A DNA stretch of 64,000 nucleotides, taken from an uncultured Oscillospiraceae bacterium (lineage in GTDB: Bacteria > Bacillota > Clostridia > Oscillospirales > Oscillospiraceae). The notes under the pieces were generated by a model, which saw only the letters and a list, made by a program, of their open reading frames with translations, was not told the origin of the DNA and ran no database searches. Shown here piece after piece: positions 44,013 through 50,745 of this stretch. A program made the translations under genes and the position numbers. Every line of letters begins with the position of its first letter. Within the stretch, counting starts at the first letter, position 1. Location: NCBI GenBank assembly GCA_905233385.1, contig CAJOEH010000013.1, positions 1 through 64,000 on the forward strand, written 5' to 3'.

Positions 44013-46631
44013 TCAGTTTGAAACGATCGTGATATCGATCGGTGCGATATTCTCAATAAAGCGCATGAGGATCGTCGCGACCTGCGCTCTCGTCGCGCTG
44101 CCCTGCGGGTCGAGCAAGCCGCCGCTGCCGTTGACGAGCCCTTCGCCGACCGCCCAGGCGACCGCGTCCTTCGCCCAGCCGCTGACCTTTGAAGCATCCG
44201 GGAACGCGTTCAGATCGCCGGTTTTGCCCGTGTCGTAACCCCTGCTTGCGGCATAGCGGCAGAGGATCGCCGCCATTTGTTCGCGGGTGATCCTGCCGTT
44301 CGGGTCGAATCTGCCGCTGCCGACGCCGTTGACGATGCCCTTCGACGCCGCCCACGCGACCGCCTTCGCGTACCATTCGCCGGCTTTCACGTCGGAGAAG
44401 GTGTCTTTGCCCTCCTCCGGTTGGCCTGCGTACCGCCACAGGACGGTGACGAGCATGGCGCGGGTCATCGAGGTGTTCGGCTCGAAGGACGTTTCGCTCA
44501 TGCCGTTGAACAGCGCGTGCTGCACGGCGTAATCCACCGCCTCGTGATACCAGTCGCCCGCCTTCACGTCCGTGAACTTGTACGACGGGCAGTCCCTGCC
44601 GCCGTCGCAAGGACCGGTCGCGGGAACGGGCTCGGTCTTCGTTTCTCCGCAGCGCAGGCAGGTAAAGGTCTTCACGCCGTCGGTCGTTTCCGTCGCGGGT
44701 ACCGTGATCTTGCCGTCGTCCCAGTCGTGGCCGAGGGCAGGCAGGTAGAACCGCGCCGTCTGATACGCACAGCGACTGCAACGCTGTCCTTCGGTCAGGC
44801 CCTCCTCCGTGCAGGTCGCGGGAACTTCCGCGTCGATGAGCATGTTGTGCCCGAGCGCCGGGAGGATCGTTTCGGAGATCACCGCGCCGCAGTCGTCGCA
44901 GATCATCCTGTCAAAACCCGCTTCGGTGCATGTCGCGTCCCTGTGTTCGGGATAAGCGTGCGCATGTTCGCAGGCGATCTCCGCAAGCGTGCCGGGATAG
45001 GTCGATTTCAGGAAATGCGGCGTTTTATCGACCGTCAGCTGTCCGTCGTTCGCCTTTCCCTCCGCCTCCAGCACCGCGATAAAACTCTCGTTGTCGATTT
45101 TAGAGGTATCCGTCGCCGTGAAACCCGCAAACGGCCCGTAGGCGTAGGTCGCGACGAACTCGTTCGCGGACACGCGCACATGGCGGTCCCGATAGTCCTT
45201 CGCCCAGGCCCCGTCCTTGTAAATGCACAGGCCGTTCTCCACCAGCGCGGTCACGCCGGCATCCGAATAGTAGCAGTCGATCCCCGACATCCGCAGATTC
45301 AGGCTCGTATGGCTGACCGCCCAGTTCAGAACGCCGAGCAGCTCGCCGTAGCGGAGCGTATAGACGTACAGGCGGTTGGAATAGGGCGCGAGGTTGTAGA
45401 TGTCCGCCTTGGTGACGGTATGGACGCCGTTCGTCAGGAGCAGCGAGGTCGCGATCCCGCCCGAATTGGTAAAGGACACCTGCGTGCCGCAGGCGCGGTT
45501 GGCCATGTCGGTCATCCAGTTGCCGCCGGTGGAGGCCATCGAGCTGCCGGTGACGGAATCGGACGTAATCGCGGTCGTGATCGTGCCGAGCTTCGCCTCC
45601 AGGAGCGGCCGGATCCCCTCCACCGCAAGGCGGGAGACCGTCATCACGGAGGCGTGCAGATTGTAGGCGTTGCCCGGCGTATCGTGGAGCATCGAGGTGT
45701 ATAAGGTCACCGAGACCGTGCGCTGGGAGGCGACGCTTACGGTATCTCCCGCGAAGCGCAGCTCCGCGCTCGCGTAGCCTCTCGCCTTCGCGGAGGGCTG
45801 GATGTACGCCGTTTTCTCCGTGCCGTACTGGGCGTAGTGGGAGTCCGCGCCGCAGACGAGGTCGACGGCCGTCCCGTTCGGCAGGGCGGCCGCGGTCTTC
45901 TTCGCGTCGCGGTGCGCCAGCAGCACCACCGCGTCGGCGCCCTGTTCCTCTTTCAGCTTTCGCGCCAGCGCGTCGACCGGGGCCAGCGAATCGTTCACGG
46001 TATAGTCCGCGATCTTGTCCGGCAGGATCGAGCCGCTCATGTTGTGGAGATAGCCGATCACTGCGATCCGCACCGTCCGCGTTTCGCCGTTCGCCGCGAG
46101 CGCGGTCTTTTCGAGGATCACATAGTCCTTCGTCCGCGCGACCCGCGCGCCGTCCGATTTATCATACAGATTGCAGCACAGGACCGGCACCGTATTCGCG
46201 CCGGACAGGCCGTCCAACGCGTAGTCCGGCATCGTGCCGTCCGCGTCGGCGGCATTTTCCAGGCCGAGGTCGAACTCATGCCCGCCGAGGGCGACGGCGT
46301 CATAACGCGCCGCCGCGTAAGCCGCGCTGACGGGATTCCCCGCCTGCTGCGACTGGATTGCGTTGCCGGAGTAGAGGTCGCCGCCGTCTAAGAGCAGGGT
46401 CTTTGCGTCGCTGCCGCCGCGCCGGTCTTCTACGATGTCGGCGATGCGAGCGAAGCGATACTGATAGTCCGCAGCCTCTTCAAATCCGGTATCGACAAGA
46501 TAGCCGTGCAGATCGGCCGTCTCGAACACCGGGAGGATATACTCCGTTTCGTCCGCGGCGAATACGGACGCGGGCGCGGAGATGACGCAAAGCAAGAGCG
46601 CGATTGATAACAACAGCGCCAGTTTCTTCAT
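44013..46631 (-). CDS. SLH-anchored 5'-nucleotidase-like metallophosphatase
   Basis: An 872-residue exported protein: signal peptide (1-25), calcineurin-like phosphatase domain (TADLHGY, LDGGDLYSG, ALGGHEFD, LLAHRD), a 5'-nucleotidase C-terminal domain (about 310-530), Cys/His repeats (about 560-660) and three SLH domains (about 695-865). UshA-type enzymes hydrolyse extracellular nucleotides. Two metal ligands look altered: the usual GNHEFD Asn is Gly, and the usual GHxH reads ADSH, so activity is uncertain. Good promoter and GGAGG; starts at 46631. Confidence 0.85.
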   Translation of the reverse strand: MKKLALLLSIALLLCVISAPASVFAADETEYILPVFETADLHGYLVDTGFEEAADYQYRFARIADIVEDRRGGSDAKTLLLDGGDLYSGNAIQSQQAGNPVSAAYAAARYDAVALGGHEFDLGLENAADADGTMPDYALDGLSGANTVPVLCCNLYDKSDGARVARTKDYVILEKTALAANGETRTVRIAVIGYLHNMSGSILPDKIADYTVNDSLAPVDALARKLKEEQGADAVVLLAHRDAKKTAAALPNGTAVDLVCGADSHYAQYGTEKTAYIQPSAKARGYASAELRFAGDTVSVASQRTVSVTLYTSMLHDTPGNAYNLHASVMTVSRLAVEGIRPLLEAKLGTITTAITSDSVTGSSMASTGGNWMTDMANRACGTQVSFTNSGGIATSLLLTNGVHTVTKADIYNLAPYSNRLYVYTLRYGELLGVLNWAVSHTSLNLRMSGIDCYYSDAGVTALVENGLCIYKDGAWAKDYRDRHVRVSANEFVATYAYGPFAGFTATDTSKIDNESFIAVLEAEGKANDGQLTVDKTPHFLKSTYPGTLAEIACEHAHAYPEHRDATCTEAGFDRMICDDCGAVISETILPALGHNMLIDAEVPATCTEEGLTEGQRCSRCAYQTARFYLPALGHDWDDGKITVPATETTDGVKTFTCLRCGETKTEPVPATGPCDGGRDCPSYKFTDVKAGDWYHEAVDYAVQHALFNGMSETSFEPNTSMTRAMLVTVLWRYAGQPEEGKDTFSDVKAGEWYAKAVAWAASKGIVNGVGSGRFDPNGRITREQMAAILCRYAASRGYDTGKTGDLNAFPDASKVSGWAKDAVAWAVGEGLVNGSGGLLDPQGSATRAQVATILMRFIENIAPIDITIVSN

Positions 46632-46651
46632 ATCCTCACCTCCGTAGTTTG

Positions 46652-46681
46652 ATTATAGCAACAAACGCCGCAAATCGTCAA
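46652..46681 (-). promoter_or_regulatory. Promoter for the SLH 5'-nucleotidase-like gene
   Basis: Minus-strand TTGACG (46676-46681), 18-base spacer, TATAAT (46652-46657). The -35 abuts the U-tract of the rplL terminator. Confidence 0.7.
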
Positions 46682-46714
46682 GAAAAAACAGGAACAGTCG
46701 ACGACTGTTCCTGT
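46682..46714 (-). terminator. Intrinsic terminator of rplJL
   Basis: A near-perfect palindrome (46688-46714, arms ACAGGAACAGTCG/CGACTGTTCCTGT) followed on the minus strand by TTTTTTCTT. Confidence 0.85.
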
Positions 46715-46734
46715 TTCGTTTGGTTTGAGATAAA

Positions 46735-47106
46735 TTACTTGATCTCTGCGGTAGCGCCGGCTTCCTTCAGATCGGCTGCGAGCTTCTCCGCGTCTTCCTT
46801 GGAGATGCCTTCCTTCAGGGTCTTCGGGCAGTTGTCGGCGATGTCCTTCGCTTCCTTCAGGCCGAGGCCGGTGGCAGCGCGGATAACCTTGATAACGTTC
46901 AGCTTGGAAGCGCCGCATTCCTTCAGAATGACGTCGAATTCGGTCTTCTCTTCGACTTCGGCAGCACCGCCGGCAGCGGGAGCAGCGACAGCGGCAGCAG
47001 CAGCGGAAACACCGAAGGTGTCTTCCAGAGCGTGTACGAGCTCAGCCAGTTCCAGAACGGACAGGCCCTTAACTTCTTCGATCAGAGCAGCGATTTTTTC
47101 AGACAT
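46735..47106 (-). CDS. rplL: Ribosomal protein L7/L12
   Basis: A 123-residue L7/L12: N-terminal dimerisation domain ([20 protein letters not shown]), an Ala-rich hinge ([14 protein letters not shown]) and the C-terminal factor-binding domain ([20 protein letters not shown] and onward). Forms the stalk on L10 that recruits translational GTPases. It lies 35 bases after rplJ. Confidence 0.97.
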   Translation of the reverse strand: MSEKIAALIEEVKGLSVLELAELVHALEDTFGVSAAAAAVAAPAAGGAAEVEEKTEFDVILKECGASKLNVIKVIRAATGLGLKEAKDIADNCPKTLKEGISKEDAEKLAADLKEAGATAEIK

Positions 47107-47141
47107 TGTAAAATCCTCCTAATGTATTTTGTAGTGGTTGA

Positions 47142-47666
47142 TTAGGCTTCCGCTTCTGCGGGAGCAGGGCCTTCCTTCTGCTGGCGGATCTGGTCAATGA
47201 CGAACGCCAGGGAAGAGATGGGGGCCAGGAACGTGCCGAGCACCTGAGCGATGAGAGCATCCTTGCCGGGAAGCTCGCCGAAGCCCTGGAGCTGTTCGAC
47301 GGACAGGACGGAACCTTCAACGAAGCCGCCCTTGATTTTCAGAACGTTCTTGTTCTTTTTGGCAAATTCGCAGACGATGCGAGCCGGAGCAATGGGGTCG
47401 CCGGTGGTGGTGGCGAGAGAAGTGGTGCCGTTGAGGAGCTCGTCGAACTGGTTATAGCCGGCCTTGTTGGCGGCGAAACGAGTCAGCGTGTTCTTGACGA
47501 CGGTGTATTCCACGCCAGCTTCACGGAACTTATTGCGAAGCTCGGTATCCTGTGCGACAGTGATGCCCTTGTAATCGACGAAGACGGCAGCGGTGGAACC
47601 CTGCAGCTTGTCGGCCAGCGCATCAACAATTGCCTTTTTGCTTTCGAGTACTTGCTTATTGGGCAA
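47142..47666 (-). CDS. rplJ: Ribosomal protein L10
   Basis: A 174-residue L10, stalk base protein that binds 23S rRNA and the L7/L12 dimers. Motifs include FVDYKGITVAQDTELRNKFR and YTVVKNTLTRFAA. The start is TTG at 47666, fixed by GGAGGTGA at the right spacing and by the family N-terminus. The leader contains a recognisable L10 autoregulatory structure and attenuator. Confidence 0.96.
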   Translation of the reverse strand: MPNKQVLESKKAIVDALADKLQGSTAAVFVDYKGITVAQDTELRNKFREAGVEYTVVKNTLTRFAANKAGYNQFDELLNGTTSLATTTGDPIAPARIVCEFAKKNKNVLKIKGGFVEGSVLSVEQLQGFGELPGKDALIAQVLGTFLAPISSLAFVIDQIRQQKEGPAPAEAEA

Positions 47667-47681
47667 TTTGTGTCACCTCCG

Positions 47682-47711
47682 AAAAAAATCCTCATGCCAA
47701 AAGACATGAGG
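47682..47711 (-). terminator. L10 leader attenuator
   Basis: CCTCATG/CATGAGG hairpin (47690-47711) followed on the minus strand by ATTTTTTTC, just before the rplJ ribosome binding site. Confidence 0.85.
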
Positions 47712-47783
47712 ACACAAAACGATCGTATTTCGTGTAACCTCGGCAGGATTTACGGCTTGCGCCACCTGCTGTCTTTGGCAACC
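47712..47783 (-). ncRNA. Ribosomal protein L10 leader
   Basis: Minus-strand sequence reads AAGACAGCAGGTGGCGCAAG and then ATCCTGCCGAGG, the conserved core of the Firmicutes L10 leader, between the rplJ promoter and attenuator. L10 (with L12) binding to this RNA is known to lower rplJL expression. Confidence 0.85.
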
Positions 47784-47789
47784 TTCGCT

Positions 47790-47817
47790 ATTATAACAGA
47801 AAAGAGCGGTTTGTCAA
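47790..47817 (-). promoter_or_regulatory. Strong sigma-A promoter for rplJL
   Basis: Consensus TTGACA (47812-47817), 16-base spacer, consensus TATAAT (47790-47795) on the minus strand. Confidence 0.88.
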
Positions 47818-47849
47818 CAACTATTTTCTGAATTTCAAACTTTTTTGCG

Positions 47850-47888
47850 AAAAAAACGTGCGGCGTTTGCGCGCCGCACGTTTTTTTA
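47850..47888. terminator. Terminator after rplA, symmetric
   Basis: AACGTGCGGCG/CGCCGCACGTT stem (47855-47882) flanked by A and T runs, so it works in either direction; it ends the rpmG-to-rplA transcript. Confidence 0.85.
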
Positions 47889-47894
47889 TCCAAA

Positions 47895-48584
47895 TTACAG
47901 CTTGGAAGTTGCGACCTTGACGCCGGGGCCCATGGTGGACGCGACGACGCAGGAGCGGATATACTGACCCTTCGCGGCAGCCGGCTTCGCCTTGATGACG
48001 GCGGCGAGCAGCGCGTTCATGTTCTCGGTCAGCTTCTCAGCGCCGAAGGACACCTTGCCGATCGGGCAGTGGATGATGTTGGTCTTGTCGAGACGGTACT
48101 CGATCTTACCGGCTTTGATCTCCTTGACGGCGGCGGCGACGTTCGGGGTCACGGTGCCGGCCTTGGGGGAAGGCATCAGGCCCTTCGGGCCGAGGACCTT
48201 GCCGAGACGGCCGACGATACCCATCATGTCGGGGGTAGCGACGACGACGTCGAAGTCAAACCAGTTTTCCTTGGTGATCTTTTCCACGAGCTCCATGCCG
48301 CCGACATAGTCAGCGCCGGCCGCGGTGGCTTCGTCGACCTTCGCGTCCTTCGCGAAGACGAGAACTTTGCGGGTCTTGCCGGTGCCGTTCGGGAGAACGA
48401 TGGCGCCGCGGACCTGCTGATCGGCATGACGGGAGTCAACGCCGAGCTTGATGTGGATTTCGACGGTCTCGTCGAACTTTGCCGGAGCAGTCTTGACCAC
48501 CAGGTCAAGCGCGTCGGCTACTTCATACTGCACGGAGCGGTCGATCTGCTTCGCGCTGTCCTTATATTTCTTACCTCTAAACAA
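47895..48584 (-). CDS. rplA: Ribosomal protein L1
   Basis: A 229-residue L1: [14 protein letters not shown] at the start, then [39 protein letters not shown] and the C-terminal MGPGVKV. It binds the L1 stalk of 23S rRNA and, as a repressor, its own mRNA. The start is TTG at 48584 with GGAGG 8 bases upstream; no ATG fits. An L1-stalk-like sequence sits just before the ribosome binding site. Confidence 0.96.
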   Translation of the reverse strand: MFRGKKYKDSAKQIDRSVQYEVADALDLVVKTAPAKFDETVEIHIKLGVDSRHADQQVRGAIVLPNGTGKTRKVLVFAKDAKVDEATAAGADYVGGMELVEKITKENWFDFDVVVATPDMMGIVGRLGKVLGPKGLMPSPKAGTVTPNVAAAVKEIKAGKIEYRLDKTNIIHCPIGKVSFGAEKLTENMNALLAAVIKAKPAAAKGQYIRSCVVASTMGPGVKVATSKL

Positions 48585-48602
48585 TGTTTTATCCTCCTTA
48601 AA

Positions 48603-48629
48603 GTGGTAATGCGGAAATGTTCCTCCCAC
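48603..48629 (-). promoter_or_regulatory. Putative L1-binding site before rplA
   Basis: Minus strand: GTGGGAGG, short GGAA/TTCC hairpin, CCGC, then TTACCAC; outer GTGG pairs with CCAC. This matches the L1-binding part of the 23S L1 stalk (GUGGGAGG...GCCG...UACCAC). A GAGGC/GCCTC hairpin precedes it. Confidence 0.7.
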
Positions 48630-48658
48630 ATTTTGAGGCGAATCGCCTCGGCAGCAAA

Positions 48659-49084
48659 TTAGTCAACAACAGTGATGCCCATGGAGCGGCAGGTGCCTGC
48701 AACCATGCTCATAGCAGCTTCGATCGTAGAAGCGGTGAGGTCCGGCATCTTGCGCTCGGCAATCTCGCGCACCTGCGCTTTGGTGATCGTGCCGACCTTG
48801 TCCTTGTTGGGGACGCCGGAGCCCTTTTCCTGACCGATGGCCTTCAGAATGAGGGTCGGGGTCGGGGGGGTCTTGGTGATGAAAGAGAAGCTGCGGTCGG
48901 AATAGACAGTGATCACGACGGGGATCTTGAAACCAACCTGATCCTTGGTGCGGTCATTGAATTCCTTGATGAACTGCGCGATGTTGACGCCGTGCTGGCC
49001 GAGAGCCGGGCCGACAGGGGGCGAAGCGGTCGCCTTGGCGGCCGGAATCTGAAGTTTGATATAACCAGTAACTTTCTGTGCCAT
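48659..49084 (-). CDS. rplK: Ribosomal protein L11
   Basis: A 141-residue L11: [35 protein letters not shown] and the C-terminal rRNA-binding domain with [19 protein letters not shown]. It binds the GTPase-associated centre of 23S rRNA and is the target of thiostrepton. The ATG at 49084 has GGAGGTGC upstream. Confidence 0.97.
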   Translation of the reverse strand: MAQKVTGYIKLQIPAAKATASPPVGPALGQHGVNIAQFIKEFNDRTKDQVGFKIPVVITVYSDRSFSFITKTPPTPTLILKAIGQEKGSGVPNKDKVGTITKAQVREIAERKMPDLTASTIEAAMSMVAGTCRSMGITVVD

Positions 49085-49107
49085 GATAAGCACCTCCAAA
49101 TAAAAAT

Positions 49108-49155
49108 GTGGTGATACGCTTTCGCGTATTTTTGGCGGGGACAGGCCCCTCCCAC
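49108..49155 (-). promoter_or_regulatory. Putative L1-binding site before rplK
   Basis: Minus strand: GTGGGAGG, hairpin GGGG/CCCC, GCC, hairpin ATACGC-GAAA-GCGTAT, then CACCAC. The outer GTGG/CCAC and the GTGGGAGG signature match the site before rplA and the 23S L1 stalk. Confidence 0.65.
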
Positions 49156-49175
49156 GTTAGTGACCGAATGTGCAA

Positions 49176-49703
49176 TTATTCGGAGACAACCTCCACCTGA
49201 TCGAGCTCGAGCTCAACCGGTGTTTCGCGACCGAACATGGAAACGGTCACGCGAACTTTGTTCTTTTCAATGTCGAGCATTTCAACGACGCCGTTGAAGC
49301 CGGTCAGCGGACCGTCCACGATGCTGACGGTATCGCCTACGTCATAGCCGACAATGATCTCGCGCTTTTCTACGCCGAGGCGGTAGATCTCGTCCTCCGT
49401 CAGCGGAGTCGGTTTCGTACTGCCCGAGGTAATAAAGCCCGTGACGCCGCGGACATTGCGGATAATGTACCAGGCTTCGTCCGTCATCACCATCTTCACC
49501 AGTACGTAGCCGGGGAAGAGCTTGCGGTCGTAGGTTTTCGGACCGTTGTCGGTGACTTCCGTGACGGTTTCCATCGGAATGGAGACCTGATAGATGATGT
49601 CCTGCAGCTGTCTTGCTTCCACCGTTTTCTCGATGGTCGCCTTTACGGTGTTTTCATAACCGGAATAGGTATGCACGACATACCATTTTGCTGCTTCTGC
49701 CAT
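49176..49703 (-). CDS. nusG: Transcription termination/antitermination factor NusG
   Basis: A 175-residue NusG: WYVVHTYSGYENTVKATIEK, FPGYVLVKMVMTDEAWYIIRN and VRGVTGF in the NGN domain, then a KOW domain with VGDTVSIVDGPLTGFNGVVEM. It binds RNA polymerase and affects pausing, termination and coupling to ribosomes. It starts 6 bases after secE. Confidence 0.97.
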   Translation of the reverse strand: MAEAAKWYVVHTYSGYENTVKATIEKTVEARQLQDIIYQVSIPMETVTEVTDNGPKTYDRKLFPGYVLVKMVMTDEAWYIIRNVRGVTGFITSGSTKPTPLTEDEIYRLGVEKREIIVGYDVGDTVSIVDGPLTGFNGVVEMLDIEKNKVRVTVSMFGRETPVELELDQVEVVSE

Positions 49704-49709
49704 ACCGAA

Positions 49710-49940
49710 TCAGAACAGATCCTGCAGCAGGCCGAGTCCCTTGCCGGCGAGGAAGTCAAACACACAGACGATGATGCCGACAACCAGAACGGCTGCCAGA
49801 ACGATCAGGGTGTTGTTGACGAGCTGCTTGCCGTCAGGCCAAACGACCTTCTTCATTTCGCTCTTCATTTCGCGGAACCACTTGGCAATACCGCGTACGG
49901 CACGGACGAAGAAATTGGGCTTCTTGTTAGTATCTGCCAT
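49710..49940 (-). CDS. secE: Preprotein translocase subunit SecE
   Basis: A 76-residue SecE: basic N-terminus, amphipathic helix WFREMKSEMKKVVWPDGKQL, and one membrane helix LIVLAAVLVVGIIVCVFDFL. It clamps SecY. Position between rpmG and nusG is canonical. Confidence 0.95.
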   Translation of the reverse strand: MADTNKKPNFFVRAVRGIAKWFREMKSEMKKVVWPDGKQLVNNTLIVLAAVLVVGIIVCVFDFLAGKGLGLLQDLF

Positions 49941-49956
49941 CTTGTTCTTCCTTTCC

Positions 49957-50106
49957 TTACTTCGTTTCGGTATGAACGGTATGCTTTCTGCAGAACCTGC
50001 AATACTTCTTCATTTCCAGGCGGTCGGGGTCGTTCTTCTTGTTTTTCATGGTGTTGTAGTTTCTCTGCTTGCACTCATTGCAGCGAAGGGTGATTTTTAC
50101 TCGCAT
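49957..50106 (-). CDS. rpmG: Ribosomal protein L33
   Basis: A 49-residue L33 starting [17 protein letters not shown], with CxxC in RCNEC and a second pair in YCRFCRKH, giving a zinc-binding L33. It ends TVHTETK. GGAGGTGC precedes the ATG at 50106. First gene of rpmG-secE-nusG-rplK-rplA. Confidence 0.95.
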   Translation of the reverse strand: MRVKITLRCNECKQRNYNTMKNKKNDPDRLEMKKYCRFCRKHTVHTETK

Positions 50107-50233
50107 TTCGGCACCTCCTTAATTTTGCCTCCCTGTATGACCGCGGCTATCGAAAATTTAGCTGACGCCGAAACTACGGGGCGTCATCCGCGGGTGAAAA
50201 TGGGCGCAAAAAGAAAGCCCAATTTTCGCAGGT
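50107..50233 (-). other. Leader of the rpmG-rplA transcript
   Basis: Contains a GAAAATTGGGC/GCCCATTTTC stem and a GGGCGTCATCCG/GACGCC-type pairing; no known riboswitch was recognised. A 27-codon open frame near its start lacks a ribosome binding site. Confidence 0.4.
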
Positions 50234-50239
50234 AGAGAC

Positions 50240-50268
50240 ATTCTACCACAAGAAGTCCACCGGGTCAA
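50240..50268 (-). promoter_or_regulatory. Sigma-A promoter for rpmG-secE-nusG-rplKA
   Basis: Minus-strand TTGACC (50263-50268), 17-base spacer, TAGAAT (50240-50245). Confidence 0.8.
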
Positions 50269-50343
50269 GCACTTTTTTCTTGTTTTTTCATGCTTTTTTC
50301 CTTTGTCCCGCACGCTCCGTTTTTCCCCGAAATCCCCCGTCCG

Positions 50344-50557
50344 TGTCATTGCGAGGTTTGCGGAGCAAACCGTGGCAATCTGTCCGTCGCAGGGTTAGCG
50401 CGTTCATCATATAACGCGGGCGGCCAATGGCCGCCCCTACGGATACCGAACGAAAAACGCCTTTAGGGGCGCCCATCGGGCGCCGCTGAATTACGACAAA
50501 GTGTCCCTCAGCGAAAGGCACAGATTGCCACGGCTCCTTCGGAGCCTCGCAATGACA
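50344..50557. repeat. Palindromic intergenic repeat, copy 5 (complete, short)
   Basis: The cleanest copy: TGTCATTGCGAGG at the left and CCTCGCAATGACA at the right. End hairpins are TTTGCGGAGCAAA and GGCTCCTTCGGAGCC. The core has GCAATCTGTCCGTCGCAGG and GTGTCCC...CACAGATTGC, plus two inner cassettes (GGCGGCC/GGCCGCC and GGGCGCC/GGCGCC). It lies between the feo terminator and the rpmG promoter. Small ORFs here are spurious. Confidence 0.85.
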
Positions 50558-50575
50558 GACGCTTCCAAACAACGC

Positions 50576-50609
50576 AAAAAGGGAGCGAGCGGTTTGCTCA
50601 CTCCCTTTT
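50576..50609 (-). terminator. Terminator of the feo operon
   Basis: AAAAGGGAG-GAGC/GCTC-CTCCCTTTT stem with TTTTTG on the minus strand. It overlaps the stop codon of the last gene. Confidence 0.8.
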
Positions 50610-50744
50610 ACATGGCTTTGTACAGTTTTCGCAGTCGCCGCAGCAGCCGGTGCAGCCCTTGCCGCGGCGGCGGATCAGGAAAATTACCGATAAGATCAGC
50701 CACAGGGCGACGGCGCACAGAATGACGATTTCCAGCCAGCCCAT
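50598..50744 (-). CDS. FeoB-associated Cys-rich membrane protein
   Basis: A 48-residue protein: one membrane helix (LEIVILCAVALWLILSVIFL), then RRRGKG and a Cys-rich tail with GCTGCCGDC, CENC and KPC. Such proteins are found directly after feoB in Clostridia and may handle Fe(II) or contribute to the Feo complex; the role is unproven. It starts one base after the feoB stop. Confidence 0.88.
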   Translation of the reverse strand: MGWLEIVILCAVALWLILSVIFLIRRRGKGCTGCCGDCENCTKPCKRE

Positions 50745-50745
50745 G

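Noticed and set aside
49085-49175. Riboswitch before rplK
   Set aside because: The structure matches a ribosomal-protein L1 site rather than a metabolite riboswitch.
50107-50233. tRNA-Trp or another tRNA before secE/rpmG
   Set aside because: No acceptor stem or TTCGANNC loop was found in the leader; the pairings seen are short unrelated hairpins.
50288-50572. Small ORF containing VGAAIGRP-like peptide within a repeat
   Set aside because: Translation of the palindromic repeat; similar spurious peptides arise from every copy (43556-44197, 11155-11472).
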